10,701 nucleotides of DNA from Chloroflexota bacterium. Lineage in GTDB: Bacteria; Chloroflexota; Anaerolineae; 4572-78; J111. The position numbers and the translations under genes were made by a program. The notes under the pieces are model-generated. The model ran no database searches, had not been told where the DNA came from, and saw only the letters and a list, made by a program, of their open reading frames with translations. The stretch lies in assembly GCA_003695455.1 (NCBI GenBank), contig RFJF01000587.1, positions 1 through 10,701 on the forward strand, in the 5' to 3' direction. Shown here piece after piece: positions 1 to 5,324 of this stretch (within the stretch, counting starts at the first letter, position 1; the number at the start of each line of letters is the position of its first letter).

Positions 1-1151
1 GTGAAGCTGATGTTTTTGAGTACGGGCGTTCCGTTGTAGCCAAAGGTAACATTCTCAAACGTCACCTGCCCGGCGATGGGCTGCGAAACTCCGCCCTGAT
101 TCTGGTCGAGTTCGGTTTCGGTGTTGAGCACGGTTAAAATGCGCTCGGCGCTGGCCAGCCCCAATTGGGCCAGATTGAACGAAAACAGGGAAATGAAGGT
201 CACAAATCGGTACAGACCAAACAGCCCCATAAATGAAACCACCTGCCCCAGCGTAATTTCATCGGCGCGCCACAGCAGCAGGGCGTGTAAAAATCCGCCG
301 GCCCAGGCAATGCTGAACATCAACATGGGCAGGTAGAGCGCCTTGATTTTGCCCTCCTGCACAAAATAATCGCGGAAGGTGCGGGCATTTTGGGTAAATT
401 TGTGCCACTCGTACTTCTCCTGCACGTTGGCTTTGACGGTTTCAATCCCGGCGATGGCCTCGGCCAGCCCGGCGTTCATATCACCAAACTGGGCGCGCAT
501 AGCCACCGTAACCGGTTTGAGGCGGCGGTTGTAATCGGCCACGGTCACGGCAAACAGCACCAGAAACAGCGTGGGAGCCAGCAGCAAATCAAGCCGGATT
601 TGGGCAATCAGAACAAAGGGAGCAATGATGGCAACCACAGAATCCAGAATGAGGGTGAGACCGGGGCTGAACATCATATTGACGGTGCGCACATCGTTGG
701 TGGCGCGGGCCATAATATCACCAATGCGCTGGCGGCCGTGGAAGGTTTGGCTTTTGCCCAGCAGGTTGATGTACAACTCGTCGCGGGTGTCGCGCTCAAC
801 GCGCTGGGCCACAAACTCGCCGCAGTAGTTGCGAGCCAGGCCGGTGGCGCCCTGCAGCACGGCCATGCCCACCGCGCCGAGGGCAATCCACAGCAGGGTA
901 GACGTGGCCCAGCCGGGCACGGTCAGCAAATCGAATGCCTGCCCAATGAGCACCTGGATGTAGCTGTAGGCCAGGTTGTTGATAACAGTAGCCAAAATTG
1001 CCAGCAGGGGCAGTGCCGGGTAGCGCAGCACGTGAGAAATAATCCAGCGCAGCGGGCTGGTGCGGTTGTACACGTATTCGTTGGCAACGGTGAATTCCCG
1101 GTTACTCAATTTTCTTTGACCTGTGTTGAATTGGAGACTGGCAGCCGGCAT
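1..1151 (-). CDS. ABC exporter, membrane domain and start of ATPase domain (partial)
   Basis: This is the N-terminal 383 residues of a half-size ABC exporter of the MsbA/multidrug type, reading leftwards and cut by the window edge. The frame is open without stops from an ATG at 1151. After a short cytoplasmic leader (RKLSNREFTVANEYVYNRT) there is a six-helix type membrane domain over about residues 30-320, with typical loop motifs such as QRIGDIMARATNDVRTV and EAIAGIETVKA. A linker (LASAERILTVLNTETE) leads into the ATPase domain start at about residue 360 (GQVTFENVTFGYNGTPVLKNISF). Walker A, the signature and Walker B lie outside the window, so ATPase competence cannot be judged. No Shine-Dalgarno precedes the ATG; a TATACT box at 1168-1163 would place the transcript start within a few bases of it. 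A GTG 21 bases upstream is an alternative start. The exported substrate is unknown. Confidence 0.93.
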   Translation of the reverse strand, partial: MPAASLQFNTGQRKLSNREFTVANEYVYNRTSPLRWIISHVLRYPALPLLAILATVINNLAYSYIQVLIGQAFDLLTVPGWATSTLLWIALGAVGMAVLQGATGLARNYCGEFVAQRVERDTRDELYINLLGKSQTFHGRQRIGDIMARATNDVRTVNMMFSPGLTLILDSVVAIIAPFVLIAQIRLDLLLAPTLFLVLFAVTVADYNRRLKPVTVAMRAQFGDMNAGLAEAIAGIETVKANVQEKYEWHKFTQNARTFRDYFVQEGKIKALYLPMLMFSIAWAGGFLHALLLWRADEITLGQVVSFMGLFGLYRFVTFISLFSFNLAQLGLASAERILTVLNTETELDQNQGGVSQPIAGQVTFENVTFGYNGTPVLKNISF

Positions 1152-1162
1152 CTGAGCGGTAA

Positions 1163-1191
1163 AGTATATCACGCTTTGGGTCAAACGGCCA
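1163..1191 (-). promoter_or_regulatory. candidate promoter of the ABC exporter
   Basis: On the minus strand a TATACT (1168-1163) is preceded, 18 bases upstream, by TTGGCC (about 1192-1187), a weak -35. Only 11 bases separate the TATACT from the ATG at 1151, so transcription would start nearly at the start codon and the mRNA would be leaderless or nearly so. It is placed from the sequence alone. Confidence 0.35.
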
Positions 1192-1219
1192 AAATTCAGC
1201 ACAAATGTTTGGGTAGATT

Positions 1220-1251
1220 CAAAAACAAAAGGCCGGTTTTTGAAACCGGCC
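1220..1251 (-). terminator. intrinsic terminator (minus strand)
   Basis: GGCCGGTTT (1231-1239), a 3-base loop TTG, and AAACCGGCC (1243-1251) form a perfect 9-bp GC-capped hairpin. On the minus strand it is followed directly by a T-rich run (TTTTGTTTTTG, 1230-1220), the form of a rho-independent terminator. On the plus strand no T tract follows. It would end transcripts of the small membrane protein gene at 1397-1693 and insulate the ABC exporter. Confidence 0.85.
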
Positions 1252-1280
1252 CTCTGTACTAAAATGTTGTTGGGGTGCGA

Positions 1281-1358
1281 AGGTTGAGGTTGTGGTTGAG
1301 AGGTTGAAGTTGTGGTAGAGGTTGTGGTTGAGAAGTTGAAGTTGTGGTTGAAGTTGTG
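1281..1358. repeat. degenerate GT-rich tandem repeat, period about 20 bp
   Basis: The units 1281-1300 and 1301-1320 are 20-mers of the type AGGTTGAGGTTGTGGTTGAG differing at two positions. Positions 1321-1332 repeat the last 12 bases of the first unit exactly, and 1333-1358 continues with AAGTTGAAGTTGTG units. One strand is almost free of C and the other almost free of G. It lies in the 3' untranslated region of the 1397-1693 gene, before its terminator. A short minus-strand reading frame across it gives only low-complexity residues. Confidence 0.85.
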
Positions 1359-1396
1359 AATGAAATGTTGGTGCAGTAAGTGATGTTGAAGTATTT

Positions 1397-1693
1397 TTAG
1401 CTGGCACTAATGGTTGGTAAGGGTTGCGTTTTGGCGTTGTTTTCCCGTTCCTGCCGGGCTTCGGCAGATTTCATCAGTTTGTTGATGTTCCGGTTGCGGG
1501 TATCCAGTTCAATCAGAAAGCCCATAAATCCACCGTAGGTCCCAAAAATCAGGGTAAAGGTCAGAACCACGGTCAGGGCCACAATAATGGTGCTGCCAAA
1601 CAAGGTGTACAGCAAGGCCCCGGCTACGGTTCCAACCACGCCGCCAATGGTCATCCCAATCATTACGCCCAATTCTTTGTCGCTCTTGTTCAT
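1397..1693 (-). CDS. small two-helix membrane protein, unknown function
   Basis: This is a 98-residue protein that I do not recognise. After a short polar start (MNKSDKELG) there are two hydrophobic segments, at about residues 9-31, which is rich in regularly spaced Gly (GMTIGGVVGTVAGALL, zipper-like), and about 34-63. A charged C-terminal tail follows (RNRNINKLMKSAEARQEREN). It is likely an inner-membrane protein with a cytoplasmic tail. The ATG at 1693 has a convincing Shine-Dalgarno (AAAGGGG, about 7 bases upstream), which supports a real gene. It is transcribed away from the histidine kinase gene and ends at the terminator at 1220-1251. The plus-strand frame over the same region is a shadow. 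It resembles AtpI/AtpZ-like or glycine-zipper small membrane proteins only in general form. Confidence 0.8.
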   Translation of the reverse strand: MNKSDKELGVMIGMTIGGVVGTVAGALLYTLFGSTIIVALTVVLTFTLIFGTYGGFMGFLIELDTRNRNINKLMKSAEARQERENNAKTQPLPTISAS

Positions 1694-1788
1694 TTTGGTT
1701 CCCCTTTCATTTGGTATTTGAAATCCAGCCAGATACTCTTCGGTTAATACCTTGTAAAAATTGTGTGTACCCGGTAAGTAAGAATTAG

Positions 1789-1827
1789 GGATTAAGAGGT
1801 GTTGGCCTAATCCGTAATCCTTAATCC
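1789..1827. repeat. short GGATTA-type repeats with an inverted copy
   Basis: Three 7-base units TAATCCG, TAATCCT, TAATCCA run from 1808 to 1828. An opposite copy, GGATTAAG (1789-1796), is the exact reverse complement of CTTAATCC (1820-1827), so an 8-bp stem with a 23-base loop can form. It is intergenic, and no function is evident. Confidence 0.6.
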
Positions 1828-1874
1828 ACTACCTGTTGTATTCCGGCTTAACCGGGTCAGGTATGTTTGTTATT

Positions 1875-1895
1875 GTTGCGCTCAGTATACGCAAC
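1875..1895. promoter_or_regulatory. dyad, possible operator in the divergent region
   Basis: GTTGCG (1875-1880) and CGCAAC (1890-1895) form a 6-bp inverted repeat around a 9-base centre. On the minus strand the centre and right arm contain TATACT, a possible -10 box for the small membrane protein gene, although no good -35 sits at the right distance. A regulator site is possible but unproven. Confidence 0.3.
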
Positions 1896-1986
1896 CCACA
1901 TGACAAATTGATGAATCGGAAATGATAGTTTTTTCATATCCGCCAATCCATGTCACGCTCCGGGAATCCGCCTATTTTACGAAGTG

Positions 1987-1995
1987 TGATATAAT
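1987..1995 (+). promoter_or_regulatory. extended -10 promoter of the kinase/regulator operon
   Basis: TGATATAAT carries a perfect TATAAT (1990-1995) with the TG of an extended -10 element one base upstream. No good -35 is seen 17 bases further up, which is typical of extended -10 promoters. Transcription would start at about 2002, leaving a 5' leader of about 25 bases that contains the GGGGAG ribosome binding site at 2012-2017. Confidence 0.6.
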
Positions 1996-2028
1996 GTAGC
2001 CACGCAATTTTGGGGAGCAGATTTGGTA

Positions 2029-3012
2029 ATGGAGCAGGTGCGCCCGGCACAACAACCTGTAATGGAAACATTTGGTCACTCGGTATTACGCAATCGCCGG
2101 CTGGTATTTGTGGCCGCAGTTGTCAGTATTGTCTTGCTGGAACTGATTGAGCACTGGCCCATTTATGACGCCGTATTTAATGTTGATTTTTGGCAGGAAA
2201 TTGCAATCTACGGATTAATCATTCCGTTTGTTATTTTGGGGCTACTAACGCTTTTGGCCCGCGCCTCGGCTGCCGATATTCCCATTGAGCGCATTCAGGC
2301 CGAAGCCAGCCGCGCCGAGCGCCAACGCATTGCCCGTGACCTGCACGATAAACTGGGCCAAAACCTGGCCTACCTGCACTTCAAACTTGACCAACTCTCT
2401 ACCCACGCCGACTCCGTAAATCTGGCAGATATTGAATCGATTCAGGCCGACCTTGAACATATGCGCCAGGTGGCTGACCTGGCCTACGGGCAAATTCGCG
2501 GCACGCTTGACAACCTGCGCAACGAAGCGGACACACCTGAAAATTTGGCGCCGGCGCTTCAGCAGCAGGCCAAAACCATCGGCGACCGCAACGGGCTGGA
2601 TATTCAAATTGATGTTTCCGGCGCGGGCACACCGATTTGCCGCATTGTGCAGCGCACCATATTAAACATTGCCCACGAATCACTGACCAACGCCGGCAAA
2701 CACGCGCAGGCCGGCACGGTAAACGTGCGTTTGTCTTGCAATCAAAATGCCACCACATTTTCTGTTACCGATGACGGTACAGGATTTGAGACAAGTACCG
2801 CCAGCCCAAACGGCCACTACGGGCTAAAAATCATGCGTGAACGCGCCGAAGAAGTTGGCGGGCGGCTTGAAGTCAAATCGTCGCCCGGCAACGGAACGCA
2901 GATTATCGGACATTTCCCAAATGCCGTTGTTAATGATGCACTGTTGGCAACCTGTTCCCGGTTGCAGTGCGAATATGTAAATCAGTGTGCTCATGAATAT
3001 TCTTCTCGTTGA
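2029..3012 (+). CDS. NarL-family sensor histidine kinase
   Basis: This is a 327-residue membrane-bound kinase of the HisKA_3/HATPase_c type. Two membrane helices lie at about residues 24-42 and 56-78, with a very short loop between them, so sensing is likely within the membrane or through partners. The dimerisation/phosphoacceptor region ERQRIARDLHDKLGQNL carries His106. The ATPase domain shows the N box (NIAHESLTNAGKHA, 213-226), G1 (DDGTGF, 248-253) and G2 (HYGLKIMRERAEEVGG, 263-278; GNGT, 287-290). A tail after the ATPase domain contains Cys309, Cys314 and Cys320. GGGGAG at 2012-2017 lies 11 bases before this ATG and 5 bases before an in-frame TTG at 2023, so the TTG is a real alternative start. 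The 3' end overlaps the response regulator by 20 bases, which suggests a dedicated partner and translational coupling. The signal is unknown; control of the nearby oxidase operon is inference. Confidence 0.92.
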   Translation: MEQVRPAQQPVMETFGHSVLRNRRLVFVAAVVSIVLLELIEHWPIYDAVFNVDFWQEIAIYGLIIPFVILGLLTLLARASAADIPIERIQAEASRAERQRIARDLHDKLGQNLAYLHFKLDQLSTHADSVNLADIESIQADLEHMRQVADLAYGQIRGTLDNLRNEADTPENLAPALQQQAKTIGDRNGLDIQIDVSGAGTPICRIVQRTILNIAHESLTNAGKHAQAGTVNVRLSCNQNATTFSVTDDGTGFETSTASPNGHYGLKIMRERAEEVGGRLEVKSSPGNGTQIIGHFPNAVVNDALLATCSRLQCEYVNQCAHEYSSR

Positions 3013-3658
3013 CGACCACGTTCTATTCAGAGAAGGTGTGGCTTCTCTGCTGGATGCCCAGCCCGATATGACCATACTGGGCCAGGCCGCCACCGCCGCA
3101 GAAGCCCTTGCCAAAACCCGCGAACTGCTGCCCGACACCATTTTGATGGACATCGGTTTGCCGGATGGTTCCGGCATTGAAACGGCGCGCCAGATTTTAA
3201 ACGAATTTCCCGGCATGAACATTGTGTTTCTCACCGTGCATGAGGAAGACGAACGCCTGTTTGAGGCTATTCGCTTTGGCGGCAAAGGGTATCTGCTCAA
3301 AAATATGCGCACCTCGCAACTGCTGGATATGCTGCGCGGGCTGGACCAGGGCGAAGCCGCCATCTCCCGCAAAATGGCCTCGCGGATTATGGATGAATTT
3401 TCGCGGATGCGGGACAAACTGGACACCCAAAAACCGGTAAAAAGCGAAGAGATTTTGCTCACCACCCGCGAACTGGACGTTTTGAAACTGGCTGCCAACG
3501 GCGATACCAACCAGGACATTGCCGGCAAACTGGTCATTTCTATCAGCACCGTCAAAAACCATATGCGCAACATTCTGAGCAAACTGCACCTGCGCAACCG
3601 CCGTGAAGCCGTGGCCTTTGCCAGGCGCCGCGGCCTGATTGACCCCAAAAAAGAGTAG
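2993..3658 (+). CDS. LuxR/NarL-family response regulator
   Basis: This is a 221-residue two-domain transcription factor. The receiver (about 1-120) has the acidic pair DD (7-8), phosphoacceptor Asp53 (ILMDIGLPDGSG), switch Thr81 and conserved Lys103 (GYLLKN). The C-terminal LuxR-type helix-turn-helix (about 155-216) reads LTTRELDVLKLAANGDTNQDIA...ISTVKNHMRNILSKL, a typical NarL-like DNA-binding helix. All phosphorelay residues are intact, so it is a competent partner for the kinase encoded just upstream, whose gene it overlaps by 20 bases. No Shine-Dalgarno is visible before the ATG. A GTG two codons earlier (2987) is possible, but the ATG gives the family-standard MNILLVDDH start. Its targets are not shown by the sequence; the oxidase operon downstream is an attractive candidate. 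Confidence 0.95.
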   Translation: MNILLVDDHVLFREGVASLLDAQPDMTILGQAATAAEALAKTRELLPDTILMDIGLPDGSGIETARQILNEFPGMNIVFLTVHEEDERLFEAIRFGGKGYLLKNMRTSQLLDMLRGLDQGEAAISRKMASRIMDEFSRMRDKLDTQKPVKSEEILLTTRELDVLKLAANGDTNQDIAGKLVISISTVKNHMRNILSKLHLRNRREAVAFARRRGLIDPKKE

Positions 3659-3664
3659 CACCGC

Positions 3665-3692
3665 ACCGCCCCTCGCGGTACTAGTACTTTTT
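3665..3692 (+). terminator. weak candidate terminator after the response regulator
   Basis: ACCGC (3665-3669) and GCGGT (3675-3679) form a 5-bp stem with a 5-base loop. A palindrome GTACTAGTAC (3678-3687) overlaps it, and a run of five T follows at 3688-3692. The T run is not immediately next to the first stem, so termination would be partial at best. It lies just after the regulator stop codon. Confidence 0.35.
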
Positions 3693-3721
3693 CCCAAAAT
3701 TGAATTTAAATATAGAACTTT

Positions 3722-3765
3722 TCTAGACCCGTAATGGCTACAAGGCCTATAGTCATTGGGTTAGA
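3722..3765 (+). promoter_or_regulatory. long bulged hairpin in the leader
   Basis: The right arm 3750-3765 pairs with the left arm 3722-3740 over 16 base pairs, one of them a G-T wobble. The left arm has two bulges, G3726 and G3731-T3732. The 9-base loop (3741-3749) contains the palindrome AGGCCT. No T run follows, so it does not look like an ordinary terminator. It may be an RNA control element or a protein-binding dyad. Confidence 0.5.
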
Positions 3766-3785
3766 TTCTGTATTATTATTAAATT

Positions 3786-3798
3786 CAGATTAAATCTG
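3786..3798. promoter_or_regulatory. perfect 13-bp dyad, possible operator
   Basis: CAGATT-A-AATCTG is a perfect inverted repeat with a single-base centre, located just downstream of the TATTATTATT stretch and 50 bases before the pseudo-receiver ATG. Its size and position suit a dimeric regulator, possibly the response regulator encoded upstream; that link is inference. Confidence 0.4.
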
Positions 3799-3847
3799 CA
3801 ATGCCACCTGCTTTTTAAATTTGCAAGCATCTCATCAAACAAACAAT

Positions 3848-4210
3848 ATGACCGACGGCGAAGTTGTAAAAAAACACCGGGTTTTGGTAGTTGATGAAAA
3901 CTCCATGTTCAGCAATGGCGTGCAGCTATTGCTGGTTGCGCAGAAAACGCTGGAAATCATCGGCACCGTACCGGTGGATTTGTCTTTGATTTCCGCCGAA
4001 ATAGAACGGCTTCACCCGGACGTGCTGGTACTCAACGAGAAAATGGTCTCCTCGCAATCCAACCTGATTTTCAGCCTGCTAAAAAATCACCCCACCCTCC
4101 GCGTTATTGCCCTGAACCTTGAAGGAAACCAGATTAACATATTTGATAATCGACAGGTCATGGTCAAATCCTTTAGCGACCTGGTCTCTGCCATTACCCA
4201 ACCCAAATAA
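3848..4210 (+). CDS. stand-alone pseudo-receiver domain protein
   Basis: This is a 120-residue protein made of a single receiver-like fold and no output domain. The order of secondary-structure motifs fits CheY-like domains: HRVLVVDENSMF (acidic residues Asp16, Glu17), HPDVLVLNEKMV at the phosphorylation loop, LRVIALN, and MVKSFS with the conserved Lys107. At the phosphoacceptor place there is Asn63 instead of Asp, and the usual Ser/Thr switch is Asn90, so phosphotransfer is unlikely. It probably acts through constitutive protein contacts. There is no Shine-Dalgarno before the ATG; a TTG at 3821 would add nine residues and is equally unsupported. It follows the two-component pair by a 189-base gap and precedes the oxidase subunit II gene by 44 bases, so co-transcription with the oxidase operon is possible. 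Its actual role is unknown. Confidence 0.8.
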   Translation: MTDGEVVKKHRVLVVDENSMFSNGVQLLLVAQKTLEIIGTVPVDLSLISAEIERLHPDVLVLNEKMVSSQSNLIFSLLKNHPTLRVIALNLEGNQINIFDNRQVMVKSFSDLVSAITQPK

Positions 4211-4229
4211 CAAAAACACCCTGTTTTTG
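4211..4229 (+). promoter_or_regulatory. small AT-rich hairpin before coxB
   Basis: CAAAAAC (4211-4217) and GTTTTTG (4223-4229) form a 7-bp stem with a 5-base loop, starting at the base after the pseudo-receiver stop codon. It is weak, with two G-C pairs, and has no T run after it. It may slow or partly end transcription into coxB, or may be chance. Confidence 0.3.
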
Positions 4230-4254
4230 AAATCTAAGGAGAAAGGGAGTCAAT

Positions 4255-5271
4255 ATGAAACATCTTGTTACCGTAGTTGTTCTAATTGTCGCCGTAACCG
4301 TCATTGTGGGGGTCTTTTTTTCCAACATTGACCTGACGCCAATAGCCGCCAGCGCCGAGGCCACCCCCATTGACTGGTTATTCAACCTGCACATGCAGGT
4401 CATCGCATTTTTATTTGCCATGATCATGGTGTTTGTGCTGTACAGCGTGTTTGCCTTCCGGCGCAAACCCGGCGATGACAGCGACGGCGACTACTTTCAT
4501 GGTCACACCACCCTTGAAATTGTGTGGACCATTGTGCCGCTGGTAATTGTGCTGTACTTCAGCTACCTGGGGGCTGTAACCCTGGCCGATATCACCACCC
4601 CCGGAGACAATGAGATGGTAGTTGAGGTGACCGCCCAGCAATGGTCGTGGCGCTTTGACTACCCGGAGGCCGGCCTCACCACCACCGAACTCAACCTGCC
4701 GCTGGGCCGCACCGTTCTGCTCAAAATGACCTCAAACGATGTGCTGCACGATTTCTGGGTGCCGGAGTTCCGCGTTAAGCAGGATACCGTGCCGGGGATG
4801 ACCAAAGAACTGCGCATTACGCCCACAGAACTGGGCACGTACAAAGTTCGGTGCGCGGAACTGTGCGGTACAGACCACGCCTACATGCTGGCCAATGTCA
4901 ACGTGATGACCTCCGATGGTTTTGAAGAATGGCTGGCCGGCGAGCAGGAAGCGCTGGCCGCCGCCGAGTCAGGGCCGGCTGCCGAACGTGGCGCCAAACT
5001 GGCCGAGGTCAATGGCTGCACCGCTTGTCACACTATTGACGGCAGCCCAGGTGTTGGCCCTACCTGGCTCAATATGTATGAAGAAGATATTCCACTGGCT
5101 GATGGTTCAACTGTAAAAGCTGACGAAGAATACTTACGGGAATCGATTGTGGACCCGGGCGCCAAAATTGTGGATGGATTTAACAACATTATGCCACCTA
5201 AATTTGGCGAAACTCTGTCCGCAGAAGAGATCGATGCCCTGATAGCCTACATGGAAAGTTTGGGTGAATAA
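4255..5271 (+). CDS. coxB: cytochrome c oxidase subunit II with fused cytochrome c (caa3 type)
   Basis: This 338-residue subunit takes electrons from cytochrome c and passes them through CuA to subunit I. An N-terminal hydrophobic segment (4-22, signal or anchor) is followed by two membrane helices (about 43-68 and 87-110), the second after the family motif TTLEIVWTIVP. The periplasmic cupredoxin domain has the electron-entry aromatic stretch QQWSWRFDYP (128-137) and a complete CuA site: His165, Cys200, Glu202, Cys204, His208 and Met211. A C-terminal cytochrome c domain (about 242-337) has CTACH (Cys255, Cys258, His259) and a probable axial Met313 (NIMPPKF), which makes this a caa3-type oxidase. 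The start is fixed by GGGAG 5 bases before the ATG, with a second AAGGAG slightly upstream. It is the first structural gene of the oxidase operon, 53 bases before coxA. Confidence 0.97.
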   Translation: MKHLVTVVVLIVAVTVIVGVFFSNIDLTPIAASAEATPIDWLFNLHMQVIAFLFAMIMVFVLYSVFAFRRKPGDDSDGDYFHGHTTLEIVWTIVPLVIVLYFSYLGAVTLADITTPGDNEMVVEVTAQQWSWRFDYPEAGLTTTELNLPLGRTVLLKMTSNDVLHDFWVPEFRVKQDTVPGMTKELRITPTELGTYKVRCAELCGTDHAYMLANVNVMTSDGFEEWLAGEQEALAAAESGPAAERGAKLAEVNGCTACHTIDGSPGVGPTWLNMYEEDIPLADGSTVKADEEYLRESIVDPGAKIVDGFNNIMPPKFGETLSAEEIDALIAYMESLGE

Positions 5272-5310
5272 TAATGCGCCGACACACATCACATAACACA
5301 TCAACATTTT

Positions 5311-5318
5311 TAGGAGGG
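5311..5318 (+). promoter_or_regulatory. strong ribosome binding site of coxA
   Basis: TAGGAGGG lies 6 bases before the ATG at 5325. It is a near-perfect Shine-Dalgarno and sets the start of subunit I, confirming that the unusual N-terminal extension of that protein is translated. Confidence 0.85.
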
Positions 5319-5324
5319 TGGTAG

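Larger units (their letters stand above)
1694..2022. other. divergent intergenic region with repeats and dyads
   Basis: About 330 bases separate the minus-strand small membrane protein from the plus-strand kinase. No gene is seen. The region holds GGATTA-type short repeats (1789-1827), a dyad GTTGCG-9-CGCAAC (1875-1895) overlapping a minus-strand TATACT, and the extended -10 promoter of the kinase (1987-1995). Confidence 0.75.
3693..3847 (+). promoter_or_regulatory. AT-rich structured leader before the pseudo-receiver gene
   Basis: About 155 bases without a gene, clearly more AT-rich than the surroundings. The region holds a long bulged hairpin (3722-3765), a perfect dyad (3786-3798) and TATTAT repeats (3771-3779) that could serve as a -10 box, although no convincing -35 is present at the right distance. 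It probably carries the promoter and operator for the pseudo-receiver and perhaps the oxidase operon. Confidence 0.45.

Noticed and set aside
390..1262. 290-codon plus-strand open frame
   Set aside because: It is antisense to the ABC exporter frame, which is continuous and has clear family motifs; the plus-strand product is His/Gln-rich and resembles nothing.
1281..1358. CRISPR-like array
   Set aside because: The units are contiguous and degenerate with no unique spacers.
1219..1407. Minus-strand frame through the GT-rich repeat
   Set aside because: The product is low-complexity from the repeat and crosses the terminator; there is no ribosome binding site or family motif.
2824..3666. 280-codon minus-strand frame
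   Set aside because: It is a shadow of the kinase and response regulator genes, which carry complete domain signatures on the plus strand.
4211..4229. Full intrinsic terminator before coxB
   Set aside because: The stem is mostly A-T and no T run follows, so only a weak attenuating role is possible.
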